Assembly: GCF_001544915.2 (NCBI RefSeq)
Contig: NZ_FCOE02000001.1
Span: forward strand, 372,001 to 436,000
Source of the DNA: Caballeronia pedi
GTDB taxonomy: Bacteria > Pseudomonadota > Gammaproteobacteria > Burkholderiales > Burkholderiaceae
DNA length: 64,000 bases
Direction: 5' to 3'
Each line of letters starts with the position of its first letter. The first letter of the stretch is position 1. The position numbers were made by a program, and so were the translations under genes. The notes beneath the pieces were generated by a model. It ran no database searches. It saw only the letters and a program-made list of their open reading frames with translations, and was not told where the DNA came from. Positions 38,385 through 47,904 of this stretch are shown one piece after another.

Positions 38385-39851
38385 ATGCGTAGACTTTCCT
38401 TGATAGCAACGGCCATCGCCATGCTGGCGACCGGCTGCACGATGGCGCCGAAATACGAGCGCCCCGCGGCGCCGGTATCGGCGAGCTTCCCGACGGACGG
38501 CGTCTACGCGACGCAGCCCGGCGCGGCGAACGGCGGCGCGCGCAGCGCGGACGGCGTGGCCGCCGCGGATATCGGCTGGCGCGACTTTTTCGTCGATGCA
38601 CGTCTGCAGCGGCTCATCGACATCGCATTGAAGAACAACCGCGACCTGCGCGTCGCGATGCTCAACGTGCAGGCCGCGCAGGCGCAATACCGCATCACGC
38701 GTTCGGAGCTCTTTCCGACGCTCGACGCGCAGGGCAGCCAGTCGAAGCAGCGCACGCCGAAGGATCTGTCCTTTTTCAACCAGACGATTCAGAACACTTA
38801 CTCGGTGGGTCTGAACGCGTCATGGGAAATCGACCTGTTCGGCCGCGTGCAGAGCCTGAAGGATCAGGCGCTCGCGAAGTACTTCGCGACGGCGTACGCG
38901 CGCAAGGCGACGGAAATCTCGCTCGTGTCGCAGGTGGCGACGCAGTATCTGCAAGTGCTGCAGGCCGATGACCTGCTCGCCGTCACGCGGCAGACGCTCA
39001 AGAGTGCGAGCGATTCCTACGGCATCGTGAAGCTGCAGTTCGACAACGGCACGGCGTCGGAGCTCGATCTGAGCCAGTCGCGCACGGTGATGGAAAGCGC
39101 GGCGGCGAACCTGCAGGCGCAGGAACGCGCGCGAGCGCAGGCGGTGAATGCGCTCGTGCTGCTGCTCGGCGAGCCGATGCCGGACGACCTGCCGGGCGGC
39201 ATGCCGCTCGACGGGCAGAACCTGCTCACGGATATTCCGGCGGGACTGCCGTCGGATTTGCTGCTGCGCCGGCCGGACATCATGGAGGCCGAGCAGAATC
39301 TGCTGGCGGCGAACGCGAATATCGGCGCGGCGCGCGCGGCGTTTTTCCCGAGCATTTCGCTGACCGGCAGCTTCGGCACGCTGAGCCCGTCGCTCGGCGG
39401 GCTGTTCAAGCCGGGCTCGGCGGCGTGGAGTTTCGCGCCGACGATCACATTGCCGATCTTCGAAGGCGGGCAGAACCTCGCGAATCTGGATCTCGCAAAC
39501 ATCGAGAAGAGGATCGAGGTCGCGCAGTATGAGAAGGCGATTCAGTCGGCCTTCAGCGACGTCGCGAACGGGCTCGCCGCGCGCGGCACTTACGATCAGC
39601 AGATCGCTGCGCTCGTGCGTGATACGGCTGCGCAGCAGCGGCGGCTGGAATTGTCGACGCTGCGTTATCGGCAAGGTGTCGATAGTTATCTCGGCGTGTT
39701 GACGGCGCAGCAGGATTTGTATGCGGCGCAGCAGACGTTGATTTCGGCGAGGACGCAGCGGCTGGCGAATCTCGTGACGCTGTATCAGGCGCTGGGAGGC
39801 GGGTGGATCGAGCGGACGGGGGATGTGCCGCGGGCGGTGGATGCGGGTTAG
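38385..39851 (+). CDS. Outer-membrane efflux lipoprotein, OprM type, copy 2
   Basis: A 488-residue TolC-superfamily lipoprotein, paralogue of the channel at 32013-33542. The lipobox LATGC gives lipid attachment at Cys18. The same family segments occur (IGWRDFFVDARLQRLIDIALKNNRDLR, LNASWEIDLFGRVQSL). It starts one base after the pump stop with AAGGA upstream; an in-frame ATG at 38340 inside the pump gene is not needed. The long Ala-rich tail of copy 1 is absent. Confidence 0.92.
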   Translation: MRRLSLIATAIAMLATGCTMAPKYERPAAPVSASFPTDGVYATQPGAANGGARSADGVAAADIGWRDFFVDARLQRLIDIALKNNRDLRVAMLNVQAAQAQYRITRSELFPTLDAQGSQSKQRTPKDLSFFNQTIQNTYSVGLNASWEIDLFGRVQSLKDQALAKYFATAYARKATEISLVSQVATQYLQVLQADDLLAVTRQTLKSASDSYGIVKLQFDNGTASELDLSQSRTVMESAAANLQAQERARAQAVNALVLLLGEPMPDDLPGGMPLDGQNLLTDIPAGLPSDLLLRRPDIMEAEQNLLAANANIGAARAAFFPSISLTGSFGTLSPSLGGLFKPGSAAWSFAPTITLPIFEGGQNLANLDLANIEKRIEVAQYEKAIQSAFSDVANGLAARGTYDQQIAALVRDTAAQQRRLELSTLRYRQGVDSYLGVLTAQQDLYAAQQTLISARTQRLANLVTLYQALGGGWIERTGDVPRAVDAG

Positions 39852-39961
39852 GGAACCGGGTTGGCCACGTCGATACCATAGAGCGTCGCACGTCGGGATA
39901 GGCGAGGCCACTCGTTTAACGAAGCGCAAATCGTAGGATGCCCCACGATTCGAAATCATAG

Positions 39962-39990
39962 CGGGACGTGATCGAGCTCGCCACGTCCCG
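39962..39990. other. 9-bp inverted repeat before the HNH gene
   Basis: CGGGACGTG (39962-39970) and CACGTCCCG (39982-39990) are perfect arms around 11 bases, ending 25 bases before the HNH start codon. There is no T-tract. It could be an operator or an mRNA hairpin of the HNH gene. Confidence 0.5.
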
Positions 39991-40014
39991 AACAACGCGG
40001 ACCGGAGATTCAGA

Positions 40015-41193
40015 GTGAACCGAACCTTGAAAGCACTTATGGCGCGAGGTGTTGATTCGATAACAGCCGCGTCGATAAGTGATGGAGGGCATAGCATAGC
40101 CGCACTTAGGGCGAAATCTCTTCCGGAACTTCTCTCGCTTGGTTTGCCCGAAAATATTGCGAAAGATATATATTCGAAGCGAACACCGATTCCTGCTAAG
40201 ACGCTACTGAAACTGCTTCACGACAATAAGTGGGTGTGCTGTGTCTGTCGGTCGGAAAGTGCGCCGGTTGTGATACATCATATTGAACCGTGGGCCAAGA
40301 GTCGGTCCCACGAGGCAGACAACTTGGTCGTACTTTGTCCGTCGGATCACGCCAAGGCCCACAGCAAGGGAGCGCTTTCACAAAACCTATCACCCGAAGC
40401 GCTTCGCGACGCGAAGCGTCGTTGGGAAGAGCAAGTTCACATTGACGACGCTCTAGTGATTCGTCGGGCGGCTCAGACGGTAGGTGAATATTGGTTTTTT
40501 TTCAATCTTCTTCGTCTCCACGAAATTGCGAGTCACGAGGGTATTGATTGGACGTCTCTGCCCCATTATTCAGAGTCAAGACGAGCCGGGATACTAGACG
40601 AATGCGGCCACTTGGTTCCGGAAACCACCGACAGTAATTACGCTTACTCAGGAAGGTTCGGCTCGCTGAGATATGCATACGCGAAGGATCTGTTCCTGAC
40701 CGTGCTCGACCGATTGTCGATAGCTGACCTGTCAGGTTTTTCGAAGCGGGGCCATGTTGTAGCATCGCCCATAAAGAATGACATCATATATGTCGAAGGT
40801 GCATTCAATTTCAAACGTCTGAGTCGAACAGAGTTAGGCCCGAATCAACGAGTGCAAGCGTCGCGATTAAAGAAGGGTGTCCGCGTTACATTTTCGTTTG
40901 ATCGTTGGTATGCGACGTCTACTTCCGCGAACTCCGTGTGGTTGACTGGTCGCAAGGTTGTAGGGTGCTTTTGTAGAGTCGGTGATGTTTCTCGCGAGAA
41001 CGGAGAAATCGTATATACGTGCACAGTTCTCGCGATTTCTGAAGAGCTATCGAGCCTACGAGACTTGTCTTATCTTGATGCTTTTACGCCGGCCCTTCAA
41101 ACGCCCCAAGATCAACGAGACACGGAGCGCCCGCCGATAGACCGAGACGCGCTAATCAAGGCTCTTGAATCTCAACTTTGGCACTTTAAGTAA
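40015..41193 (+). CDS. HNH endonuclease-domain protein
   Basis: A 392-residue protein with an HNH nuclease core: the zinc-type pair Cys75/Cys78 (KWVCCVC), His88-His89 (VVIHHIEPWAKS), Asn103 (ADNLVVLCPSDHAKAH), His112 and His116. The first 60 residues look like a helical DNA-binding region. The C-terminal 220 residues are not recognised. The GTG start has a GGAG site seven bases upstream. Codon use is visibly AT-richer than in the efflux and metabolic neighbours, so recent transfer is likely. It could be a restriction or phage-defence nuclease or a mobile-element remnant; no methylase or partner is next to it. Confidence 0.82.
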   Translation: MNRTLKALMARGVDSITAASISDGGHSIAALRAKSLPELLSLGLPENIAKDIYSKRTPIPAKTLLKLLHDNKWVCCVCRSESAPVVIHHIEPWAKSRSHEADNLVVLCPSDHAKAHSKGALSQNLSPEALRDAKRRWEEQVHIDDALVIRRAAQTVGEYWFFFNLLRLHEIASHEGIDWTSLPHYSESRRAGILDECGHLVPETTDSNYAYSGRFGSLRYAYAKDLFLTVLDRLSIADLSGFSKRGHVVASPIKNDIIYVEGAFNFKRLSRTELGPNQRVQASRLKKGVRVTFSFDRWYATSTSANSVWLTGRKVVGCFCRVGDVSRENGEIVYTCTVLAISEELSSLRDLSYLDAFTPALQTPQDQRDTERPPIDRDALIKALESQLWHFK

Positions 41194-41307
41194 CATATTA
41201 GAGGTCGGCTCCGGAAGTGTAGAAGGCAAGGCGCGAGTAGGATGCCTGGCTGTGCAATTGTTTGCCTGTCACGGATTTGGAGCAGTTAGTTTGCTTGAGA
41301 GCTTTCG

Positions 41308-41338
41308 AAAAAAAGCGCCGCGATTCTCACCGCGGCGC
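41308..41338 (-). terminator. Terminator of the xanthine permease gene
   Basis: On the - strand an 8-bp GC stem (41331-41338 with 41315-41322, loop of eight bases) is followed by seven T residues (A-run 41308-41314 on the + strand). It lies just beyond the permease stop. Confidence 0.85.
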
Positions 41339-41381
41339 CCAACGCAAGCCACCAGCCAACACTTCCAGGGTTACGACTTCC

Positions 41382-42773
41382 TCAATGCGCGTCGCCCGCG
41401 TGAGCGGCGCCTTCGAATTCATGCGCTGCCTCACGCGCATCACGCCGCGCTTCACGCTCCTTGCGCACACCATTGAACACGATGTTCAAAATCACCGCCG
41501 ACACCGAAGCCAGCAGAATCCCGCTGTGAAGAATCGGCTCCAGCGCGTGCGGCAGTTGCGTGAAGAACTTCGGTGCGACCACCGGCACCATACCCATCGC
41601 CACGCTCACCGCGACGATGAACAGGTTGTGCTGATTCTTCGAAAAGTCCACGCGCGACAGCGTCTTGATGCCGTTCGCCGCCACCATGCCGAACATCACG
41701 ATGCCCGCGCCGCCGAGCACGAACGGCGGGACCGAAGCCACCACCTGCGCCATCTTCGGAAAGAGACCGAGCACGACCAGAATCACGCCGCCCGTCGCGC
41801 AGACGAAGCGGCTCTTCACGCCCGTCACGCCGATCAGCCCGACGTTCTGCGAAAACGACGTATGCGGGAACGAGTTGAAGATGCCGCCGATCAGCGTGCC
41901 GAGACCATCCACACGCAGGCCGCGCACGAGCGCTTTCTGATCGACCGGACGCTCGACGAGATCGCCGACCGCGAGGAACATGCCCGTCGATTCGATGAAC
42001 GTGACGAACATGACGATGACCATCGTCGCGACGGAGAGCGCATCGAAATGCGGCATGCCGAAATGGAACGGCAGCACGATGCCGACCCACGGCGCGCTCG
42101 CGACGCCATCCATGTTCACGTGGCCGAGCGTCGCGGCGATAACGAAACCCACGACGATCCCGAGCAGCACCGAAATATTCGCGATGAACCCACGCGCGAA
42201 CTTGTTGATGAGCAGGATCAGCGACAGCACCACGAGCGAGAGCAGCAGATACACCGGATTGCCGTAATCCGGATTGCCGACGCCGCCCGCCGCCCAGTTG
42301 ATGCCGACGCCCATCAGCGAAAGACCGATCACCGCGATCACCGTGCCGACCACGACTGGCGGAAAGAAGCGCAGCAGCTTGCCGATCATCGGCGCGAGCA
42401 GGATGCCGATCACGCCCGCCGCGATGGTCGCGCCGAACACGTCGAGAATGCCGAGCGAGGGATTCGTGCCGATCGCGACCATCGGACCGACAGCGGCGAA
42501 CGTGCAGCCCATGATGACGGGCAACCGGATGCCGAAGATCCAGAGGCCGAGCGTCTGGATCAGAGTGGCGACGCCGCACGAGAACAAGTCCGCGCTGATG
42601 AGGAACGCGACCTGATCCTTGGGCAGGCCCATCGCGGCGCCGAGAATCAGCGGCACCGCGACCGCGCCCGCGTACATCACGAGAACGTGCTGTATGCCGA
42701 GCGTGAGCAGTTGTCCGGCGGGCAGCCGTTCGTCGCACGGGTGCACGGACGGTTTCACTGAACTTGAAGCCAT
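41382..42773 (-). CDS. Xanthine/purine permease, NCS2 family
   Basis: A 463-residue inner-membrane proton symporter of the nucleobase-cation symporter 2 family. The family pattern LTLGIQHVLVMYAGAVAVPLILG opens the first helix, and the highly conserved NSFPHTSFSQNVGLIGVTGVKSRFVC segment indicates the xanthine/uric acid branch rather than the uracil branch. About 14 hydrophobic segments are present, with a charged His-containing C-terminal tail. The frame is open to 42929, but the ATG at 42773 has an AAAGGAG ribosome binding site. It is divergent from the pentulokinase gene. Confidence 0.9.
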   Translation of the reverse strand: MASSSVKPSVHPCDERLPAGQLLTLGIQHVLVMYAGAVAVPLILGAAMGLPKDQVAFLISADLFSCGVATLIQTLGLWIFGIRLPVIMGCTFAAVGPMVAIGTNPSLGILDVFGATIAAGVIGILLAPMIGKLLRFFPPVVVGTVIAVIGLSLMGVGINWAAGGVGNPDYGNPVYLLLSLVVLSLILLINKFARGFIANISVLLGIVVGFVIAATLGHVNMDGVASAPWVGIVLPFHFGMPHFDALSVATMVIVMFVTFIESTGMFLAVGDLVERPVDQKALVRGLRVDGLGTLIGGIFNSFPHTSFSQNVGLIGVTGVKSRFVCATGGVILVVLGLFPKMAQVVASVPPFVLGGAGIVMFGMVAANGIKTLSRVDFSKNQHNLFIVAVSVAMGMVPVVAPKFFTQLPHALEPILHSGILLASVSAVILNIVFNGVRKEREARRDAREAAHEFEGAAHAGDAH

Positions 42774-43107
42774 GTCTCTCTCCTTTATCGCCTTCCATTT
42801 GATTGGCCTCCAAGTTAAGTGCATTAAAAGGCGCGAACAAGACCGCGCCGCGCTATACGTCGCGTTCGCGCGCCGATATGGGTTTGACGCGCCATCGGTG
42901 GCGCAAACGGTCGCAGACCTTTGCCACAAGGGGTTTGACGCATATCGCGCGAAAATCGTCGTGTGACGGAAGGCCGCTATCTTCGGGTGGTCGTTATGAT
43001 GTGCATCACGCTGCGCGTATAGTCCGTTTTTCGCATTCTTTGCGCGATGGCGGGGTAAACCCCCGTTTTACGCGTTTTCCCTAACGTCTTTTCAGACTCG
43101 ATATTCC
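42774..43107. other. Divergent intergenic region, permease and pentulokinase
   Basis: This 334-base region must hold both promoters. It contains a direct repeat GGTTTGACGC at 42881-42890 and 42932-42941, 51 bases apart, and a GC hairpin CGGGG-TAAAC-CCCCG near 43047-43062 followed by TTTTA in the kinase leader. No open reading frame here is credible. Confidence 0.45.
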
Positions 43108-44541
43108 ATGCGTTTTTTAGGCATCGATCTCGGCACGGGCTCCCTGAAACTCGCCATCGTCGACGGCGACGGTCGCGAAACCGCAGCGTCGAGCGCCGCA
43201 TACGCCGTGACCAGCGCGCAGCCCGGATGGGCCGAAACGACCGTCGACGCGTGGTATTCGGCGCTCGTCAGTGCCGCTTCGCGCCTGCCCGCGAACGAGC
43301 GCGAAGCAGTGTGCGCGATCGGCTTTTCCGGACAGATGCACGGCGTCGTGCCTACCGCCGCCGATGGCCACGCGTTGCGCGCCGCGATGCTCTGGCCCGA
43401 CACGCGCGCCCGCGATCTGCTCGACGCCTGGCCCGGCCCGCAGCCGAATCCCGTCGCGCCCGGCATGGCTGGACCGTTGTTGCGCTGGCTTGCACTGAAC
43501 GAGCCGCAGACCGCGGCCGCCACGCGCTGGGCGCTCCAGCCGAAGGACTGGCTGCGCGCGAAACTCGGCGGAACGTTCGTGACCGATGCGTCGGACGCAT
43601 GCGCCACCGCGCTCGCCTTGCCATCGGGCGAATGGGACGATGCGCTCATCGACAAACTCGGTTTGCCGCGCGCGTGGTTCGCGCCGCTCGCGGCATCGCA
43701 TGAAAGCGGCGGCGTGCTGTCGGCGGAAGCGGCGGCCGGACTCGGCCTGCGCGCGGGCATTCCGATGGCCGTCGGCGCGGGCGATACGCCGTGCGCCGCG
43801 CTCGGCAGCGGCCTCGCCTCCGATGGCGACGCGCTGCTCACTACCGGCACGGGCGGCCAGATCGTCGTGATGTGTGCGCGAGCGCCCGCGCCGGTGCACG
43901 GCCTGCACACGTATCGTGCCGCGACTGGCGCGTGGTATCGCATGGCGGCGATGCAGAACGTCGGCGTCGCGCTGGAAGCGGTGCGCGGCTGGCTCGGCTA
44001 TCCGTCGTGGCCCGAAGCCTACGACGACGCCTTCGCCGCCGACGCGAGCGCTTCGTCGAGTTTTCTGCCGTATCTGAGCGGCGAGCGTTCTCCGTGGATG
44101 AACCCGAACGCGCGCGGCGGCTGGCTCGGTCTCGGCCTCGACGACACGCGCGGCACGATGATGCGCGCCGCCTTCGAAGGCGTGGCATTCGCCTTGCGTG
44201 CGGGACTCGACGCGATACGCGCGAACGGCGCCGCGCTCGATTCGATGTTGCTCGCGGGCGGCGGCTCCGTCGATCCGCGCTGGCGTCAGCTTCTGGCCGA
44301 CGCGCTGAGCGTCGAGCTGCACGCCGTCGATTGCCCGAACGCGGCCACGCGCGGCGCGGCGCTGCTCGGCGGCATCGCGGCGGGCCACTGGCGCATGGAC
44401 GATCTCGCCTCGCTCGCACCCACGGCGACGCTCGCCGCGACGCCGCGCGCGAACCCATCGCTCGATGAACGGCTCGCGCGCTTCATCGATCTGTACAGGC
44501 GTGCCGAAGACTGGTTCGCAGTGAAGCGCGAGTCCGCTTAA
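43108..44541 (+). CDS. xylB: Xylulokinase (FGGY family)
   Basis: A 477-residue ATP-dependent sugar kinase, most like xylulokinase, which phosphorylates D-xylulose for the pentose phosphate pathway. The N-terminal FGGY phosphate loop is FLGIDLGTGSLKLAIVD, the sugar-site segment is GFSGQMHGVV, and the second-domain ATP site is LLTTGTGGQIV with LAGGGSVDPRWRQLLAD. No xylose isomerase is next to it; a polyol or pentulose source is also possible. The ribosome binding site is weak. The downstream AGE-family epimerase may act on the same sugar. Confidence 0.85.
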   Translation: MRFLGIDLGTGSLKLAIVDGDGRETAASSAAYAVTSAQPGWAETTVDAWYSALVSAASRLPANEREAVCAIGFSGQMHGVVPTAADGHALRAAMLWPDTRARDLLDAWPGPQPNPVAPGMAGPLLRWLALNEPQTAAATRWALQPKDWLRAKLGGTFVTDASDACATALALPSGEWDDALIDKLGLPRAWFAPLAASHESGGVLSAEAAAGLGLRAGIPMAVGAGDTPCAALGSGLASDGDALLTTGTGGQIVVMCARAPAPVHGLHTYRAATGAWYRMAAMQNVGVALEAVRGWLGYPSWPEAYDDAFAADASASSSFLPYLSGERSPWMNPNARGGWLGLGLDDTRGTMMRAAFEGVAFALRAGLDAIRANGAALDSMLLAGGGSVDPRWRQLLADALSVELHAVDCPNAATRGAALLGGIAAGHWRMDDLASLAPTATLAATPRANPSLDERLARFIDLYRRAEDWFAVKRESA

Positions 44542-44582
44542 ACTTTCGTACCCTTGATCCCGATGCAATTCGCGTCGGGCAG

Positions 44583-44601
44583 TATGAAGCGACGCTTCAT
44601 A
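44583..44601. promoter_or_regulatory. Perfect 19-base palindrome before the AGE-family gene
   Basis: TATGAAGCG (44583-44591) and CGCTTCATA (44593-44601) are perfect 9-bp arms around one central A. It lies 49 bases before the epimerase ATG and 42 bases after xylB. The compact form suits an operator for a dimeric repressor better than a terminator, as no T-tract follows. Confidence 0.5.
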
Positions 44602-44649
44602 TGAGCGGTAACTGAAGCTCGCTTCGTCACGACAACATCGAACTCAGCC

Positions 44650-45864
44650 ATGTCCGCACCCTCGCCGTCACATCCCGATTTCCGCTCACGCGCGTTCCTG
44701 CGCGATCACGCCTTGCGCACGATGGCCTTTTATCACCCGCACTGCATGGACCCGGCGGGCGGCTTCTACCACTTCTACAAGAACGACGGCACGATCTACG
44801 ACCGCACCTCGCGTCATCTGGTATCGAGCACGCGTTTCGTCTTCAACTACGCGATGGCGTACAAGCACTTCGGTCTCGATGAATATCGCGGCGGCGTGGC
44901 GCACGGCATCGACTATCTGCGCGAATTTCATCGCAATGCGCAGACCGGCGGTTATGCGTGGACGCTCGACGGCCGCGACGTCACCGATGCAACCAACCAC
45001 TGCTATGGCCTCGCGTTCGTCGTGCTCGCGTATGCGAAGGCGGTCGAAGCCGGATTCGACGAAGCCCGCGCGTATCTCGACGAAACCTGGAACCTGATGG
45101 AAACGCGCTTCTGGGACGCGCCGCACGGACTCTACAAGGACGAAGCGAGCGCGGACTGGCAGGTGTCCGACTATCGCGGCCAGAACGCGAACATGCATAC
45201 CTGCGAGGCGTTGCTCGCCGCGTTCGAAGCGACCGGCGAAGCGCGCTATCTCGATCGCGCGGCCTTGCTCGCGGACAACATGGTGAACCGTCAGGCCGGG
45301 CTCGCGGGCGGCCTCGTGTGGGAACACTACAAGCCGGACTGGTCGATCGACTGGGACTACAACAAGGGCGACCGCAGCAACATCTTCCGGCCGTGGGGCT
45401 TTCAGCCGGGACACCAGACGGAATGGGCGAAGCTGCTGCTGATTCTCGACCGTCATCGTCCCGAGGCGTGGCATGCGAAGCGTGCGCGCGAACTGTTCGA
45501 CCGCGCGCTGGAACTGTCGTGGGATCACGAGCACGGTGGCATGGTCTACGGCTTCGATCCCGACGGCAAGTTCTACGACGAAGACAAGTATTTCTGGGTG
45601 CAGGCCGAATCGCTCGCGGCGGCGGCGCTGCTCGCGGATCGCGCCCAACGCGATGGCGACGCCGCGCTCGCGGTGCGTTACTGGAACGATTACGATCGCC
45701 TGTGGGCTTATAGCTGGGAGCATTTCGTCGATCACAAGTGGGGCGCGTGGTATCGCATCCTCACGCGCGACAACCGCCAGTACAGCGACGAAAAGAGCCC
45801 GGCCGGCAAGGTCGACTATCACACGATGGGCGCATGCTACGAAGTCCTGAACGTCGTGCGCTGA
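44650..45864 (+). CDS. AGE-family sugar epimerase/isomerase
   Basis: A 404-residue protein of the N-acylglucosamine 2-epimerase family, an (alpha/alpha)6 barrel. Characteristic segments are SRHLVSSTRFVFNYAMAY, the repeated helix hairpins, NMHTCEALLAAFEATGE, QPGHQTEWAKLLL with a catalytic His, and KYFWVQAESLAAA. Members interconvert free sugars such as glucose/mannose/fructose or N-acyl hexosamines; the close resemblance to mannose isomerase-type proteins is an impression, not a proof. It follows xylB on the same strand and precedes the formaldehyde genes, with 27 bases to adhC. Confidence 0.85.
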   Translation: MSAPSPSHPDFRSRAFLRDHALRTMAFYHPHCMDPAGGFYHFYKNDGTIYDRTSRHLVSSTRFVFNYAMAYKHFGLDEYRGGVAHGIDYLREFHRNAQTGGYAWTLDGRDVTDATNHCYGLAFVVLAYAKAVEAGFDEARAYLDETWNLMETRFWDAPHGLYKDEASADWQVSDYRGQNANMHTCEALLAAFEATGEARYLDRAALLADNMVNRQAGLAGGLVWEHYKPDWSIDWDYNKGDRSNIFRPWGFQPGHQTEWAKLLLILDRHRPEAWHAKRARELFDRALELSWDHEHGGMVYGFDPDGKFYDEDKYFWVQAESLAAAALLADRAQRDGDAALAVRYWNDYDRLWAYSWEHFVDHKWGAWYRILTRDNRQYSDEKSPAGKVDYHTMGACYEVLNVVR

Positions 45865-45891
45865 AACATTCACAACCTTGGGAGTTGAACG

Positions 45892-46998
45892 ATGAAGACG
45901 AAAGCAGCAATCGCATGGGAAGCCGGCAAGCCGTTGACGATCGAGGAAGTCGATCTCGAAGGCCCGCGCGCGGGTGAAGTGCTGATCGAAGTGAAGGCGA
46001 CGGGCATCTGCCACACCGACTACTACACGCTGTCGGGCGCGGACCCGGAAGGCATTTTCCCGGCGATTCTCGGGCATGAAGGCGCGGGCGTGATCGTGGA
46101 TGTCGGGCCGGGCGTCGGCACGCTGAAGAAGGGCGATCACGTCATTCCGCTGTACACGCCGGAATGCCGCCAGTGCAAGTTCTGTCTGTCGCGCAAGACG
46201 AATCTCTGTCAGGCGATCCGCTCGACGCAAGGCAAGGGCCTGATGCCCGACGCGACCTCACGCTTTTCGCTCGATGGCAAGCCGCTCTTTCACTACATGG
46301 GCACCTCGACGTTTTCGAATTACATCGTCGTGCCGGAGATCGCGGTTGCGAAAGTGCGTGAAGACGCACCGTTCGACAAGATCTGCTACATCGGCTGCGG
46401 CGTGACGACGGGCGTGGGCGCCGTCGTGTATTCGGCGAAGGTCGAAGCGGGCGCGAATGTCGTCGTGTTCGGGCTCGGCGGCATCGGCCTGAACGTGATT
46501 CAGGGCGCGAAGATGGTCGGCGCGGACAAGATCATCGGCGTCGATATCAATCCGGGGCGTGTCGAACTCGCGAAGAAGTTCGGCATGACGCACTTCATCA
46601 ACCCGAAGGAAGTCGAGAACGTCGTCGACCATATCGTGCAGTTGACCGATGGCGGCGCGGACTACTCGTTCGAATGCGTCGGCAACGTGAAGCTGATGCG
46701 TCAGGCGCTCGAATGCACGCACAAGGGCTGGGGGCAGTCGTTCATCATCGGCGTGGCGGCGGCGGGCGAGGAGATCAGCACGCGTCCGTTCCAGCTCGTG
46801 ACGGGCCGCGAGTGGAAAGGCTCGGCGTTCGGCGGCGCGCGCGGGCGCACCGACGTGCCGAAGATCGTCGACTGGTACATGGAAGGCAAGATCAATATCG
46901 ACGATCTGATCACGCATCATCTCAAGCTGGAGCAGATCAACGATGGCTTCGACCTGATGAAGAAGGGCGAATCGATCCGTTCCGTCGTCATCTATTGA
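45892..46998 (+). CDS. adhC: S-(hydroxymethyl)glutathione dehydrogenase (class III ADH)
   Basis: A 368-residue zinc dehydrogenase that oxidises the formaldehyde-glutathione adduct to S-formylglutathione with NAD, and also reduces S-nitrosoglutathione. The catalytic zinc site is seen as [18 protein letters not shown] and [11 protein letters not shown]. The structural zinc has four Cys in [18 protein letters not shown]. The NAD fold is [15 protein letters not shown]. The class III signature [13 protein letters not shown] is present. A GGGAG site precedes the ATG. It is 14 bases from fghA, the next step in the pathway. Confidence 0.96.
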   Translation: MKTKAAIAWEAGKPLTIEEVDLEGPRAGEVLIEVKATGICHTDYYTLSGADPEGIFPAILGHEGAGVIVDVGPGVGTLKKGDHVIPLYTPECRQCKFCLSRKTNLCQAIRSTQGKGLMPDATSRFSLDGKPLFHYMGTSTFSNYIVVPEIAVAKVREDAPFDKICYIGCGVTTGVGAVVYSAKVEAGANVVVFGLGGIGLNVIQGAKMVGADKIIGVDINPGRVELAKKFGMTHFINPKEVENVVDHIVQLTDGGADYSFECVGNVKLMRQALECTHKGWGQSFIIGVAAAGEEISTRPFQLVTGREWKGSAFGGARGRTDVPKIVDWYMEGKINIDDLITHHLKLEQINDGFDLMKKGESIRSVVIY

Positions 46999-47012
46999 GC
47001 GAGGAGAAGTCG

Positions 47013-47861
47013 ATGCTGGAGCTCGTGGAAGAACACCGTTGCTTCGACGGCGTGCAGCGCATCTATCGTCACGATTCGCAGACGATCGGTTTGCCGATGC
47101 GCTTTTCCGTCTTCTTGCCGAAGGCGGCCGCGTCGCAAAAGGTGCCGGCGCTGTTTTATCTCGCCGGTCTCACCTGCACCGAGGAGACGTTTCCGATCAA
47201 GGCGGGCGCGCAGCGTTATGCGGCGCAGCACGGCATCGCGCTGATCGCGCCGGATACTTCGCCTCGCGGGGCGGATATTCCGGGTGAGAAAGACGCGTGG
47301 GATTTCGGCGTCGGCGCGGGTTTTTATGTCGATGCGACGCGCGAGCCTTGGGCCCGGCGTTATCGCATGGATTCGTATGTGACGCGGGAATTGCGTGAGA
47401 CGGTGCTGGCGGAGTTGCCGGTGCGCGAGGATCGTATCGGCATCTTCGGGCATTCGATGGGCGGGCATGGGGCGCTCGTGCTCGCGTTGCGCAATCCGGA
47501 GCTGTATCGGTCGGTGTCGGCGTTCGCGCCGATTGCGGCGCCTTCGCAGTGCCCGTGGGGCGTGAAGGCGTTCTCGGGCTATCTCGGCGACGATCGCGAA
47601 GCGTGGAAGCGGTACGATGCGAGCGAACTCATCAAGGGGGATGCTGCGGCGCGCCTCGAAGGCGGGATTCTGATCGATCAGGGGCTGGCGGATCAGTTTC
47701 TTGCCGAGCAGTTACATCCGGAGGTGTTCGAGCGCAATGCGCGGGATGCGGGGCATGATGTGATCGTGCGTCGGCACGAAGGTTATGACCACGGGTATTT
47801 CTTTATTTCGACGTTCGTCGGTGAGCATGTCGCGCATCATGCGAAGGTGCTGTGTCGGTGA
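47013..47861 (+). CDS. fghA: S-formylglutathione hydrolase
   Basis: A 282-residue esterase-D family enzyme that hydrolyses S-formylglutathione to formate and glutathione. The nucleophile is Ser148 in GHSMGGHGAL, with LAGLTCTEETF forming the oxyanion-hole region and EGYDHGYFFI carrying the catalytic His. A GAGGAGA ribosome binding site fixes the ATG at 47013. It is coupled closely to adhC, so the two make a complete glutathione-dependent formaldehyde detoxification unit. It converges with znuB. Confidence 0.95.
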   Translation: MLELVEEHRCFDGVQRIYRHDSQTIGLPMRFSVFLPKAAASQKVPALFYLAGLTCTEETFPIKAGAQRYAAQHGIALIAPDTSPRGADIPGEKDAWDFGVGAGFYVDATREPWARRYRMDSYVTRELRETVLAELPVREDRIGIFGHSMGGHGALVLALRNPELYRSVSAFAPIAAPSQCPWGVKAFSGYLGDDREAWKRYDASELIKGDAAARLEGGILIDQGLADQFLAEQLHPEVFERNARDAGHDVIVRRHEGYDHGYFFISTFVGEHVAHHAKVLCR

Positions 47862-47904
47862 GGGATCTGGCTGGTTTGGTCCACAGCAGCCCAAGCCAGC
47901 CGCA

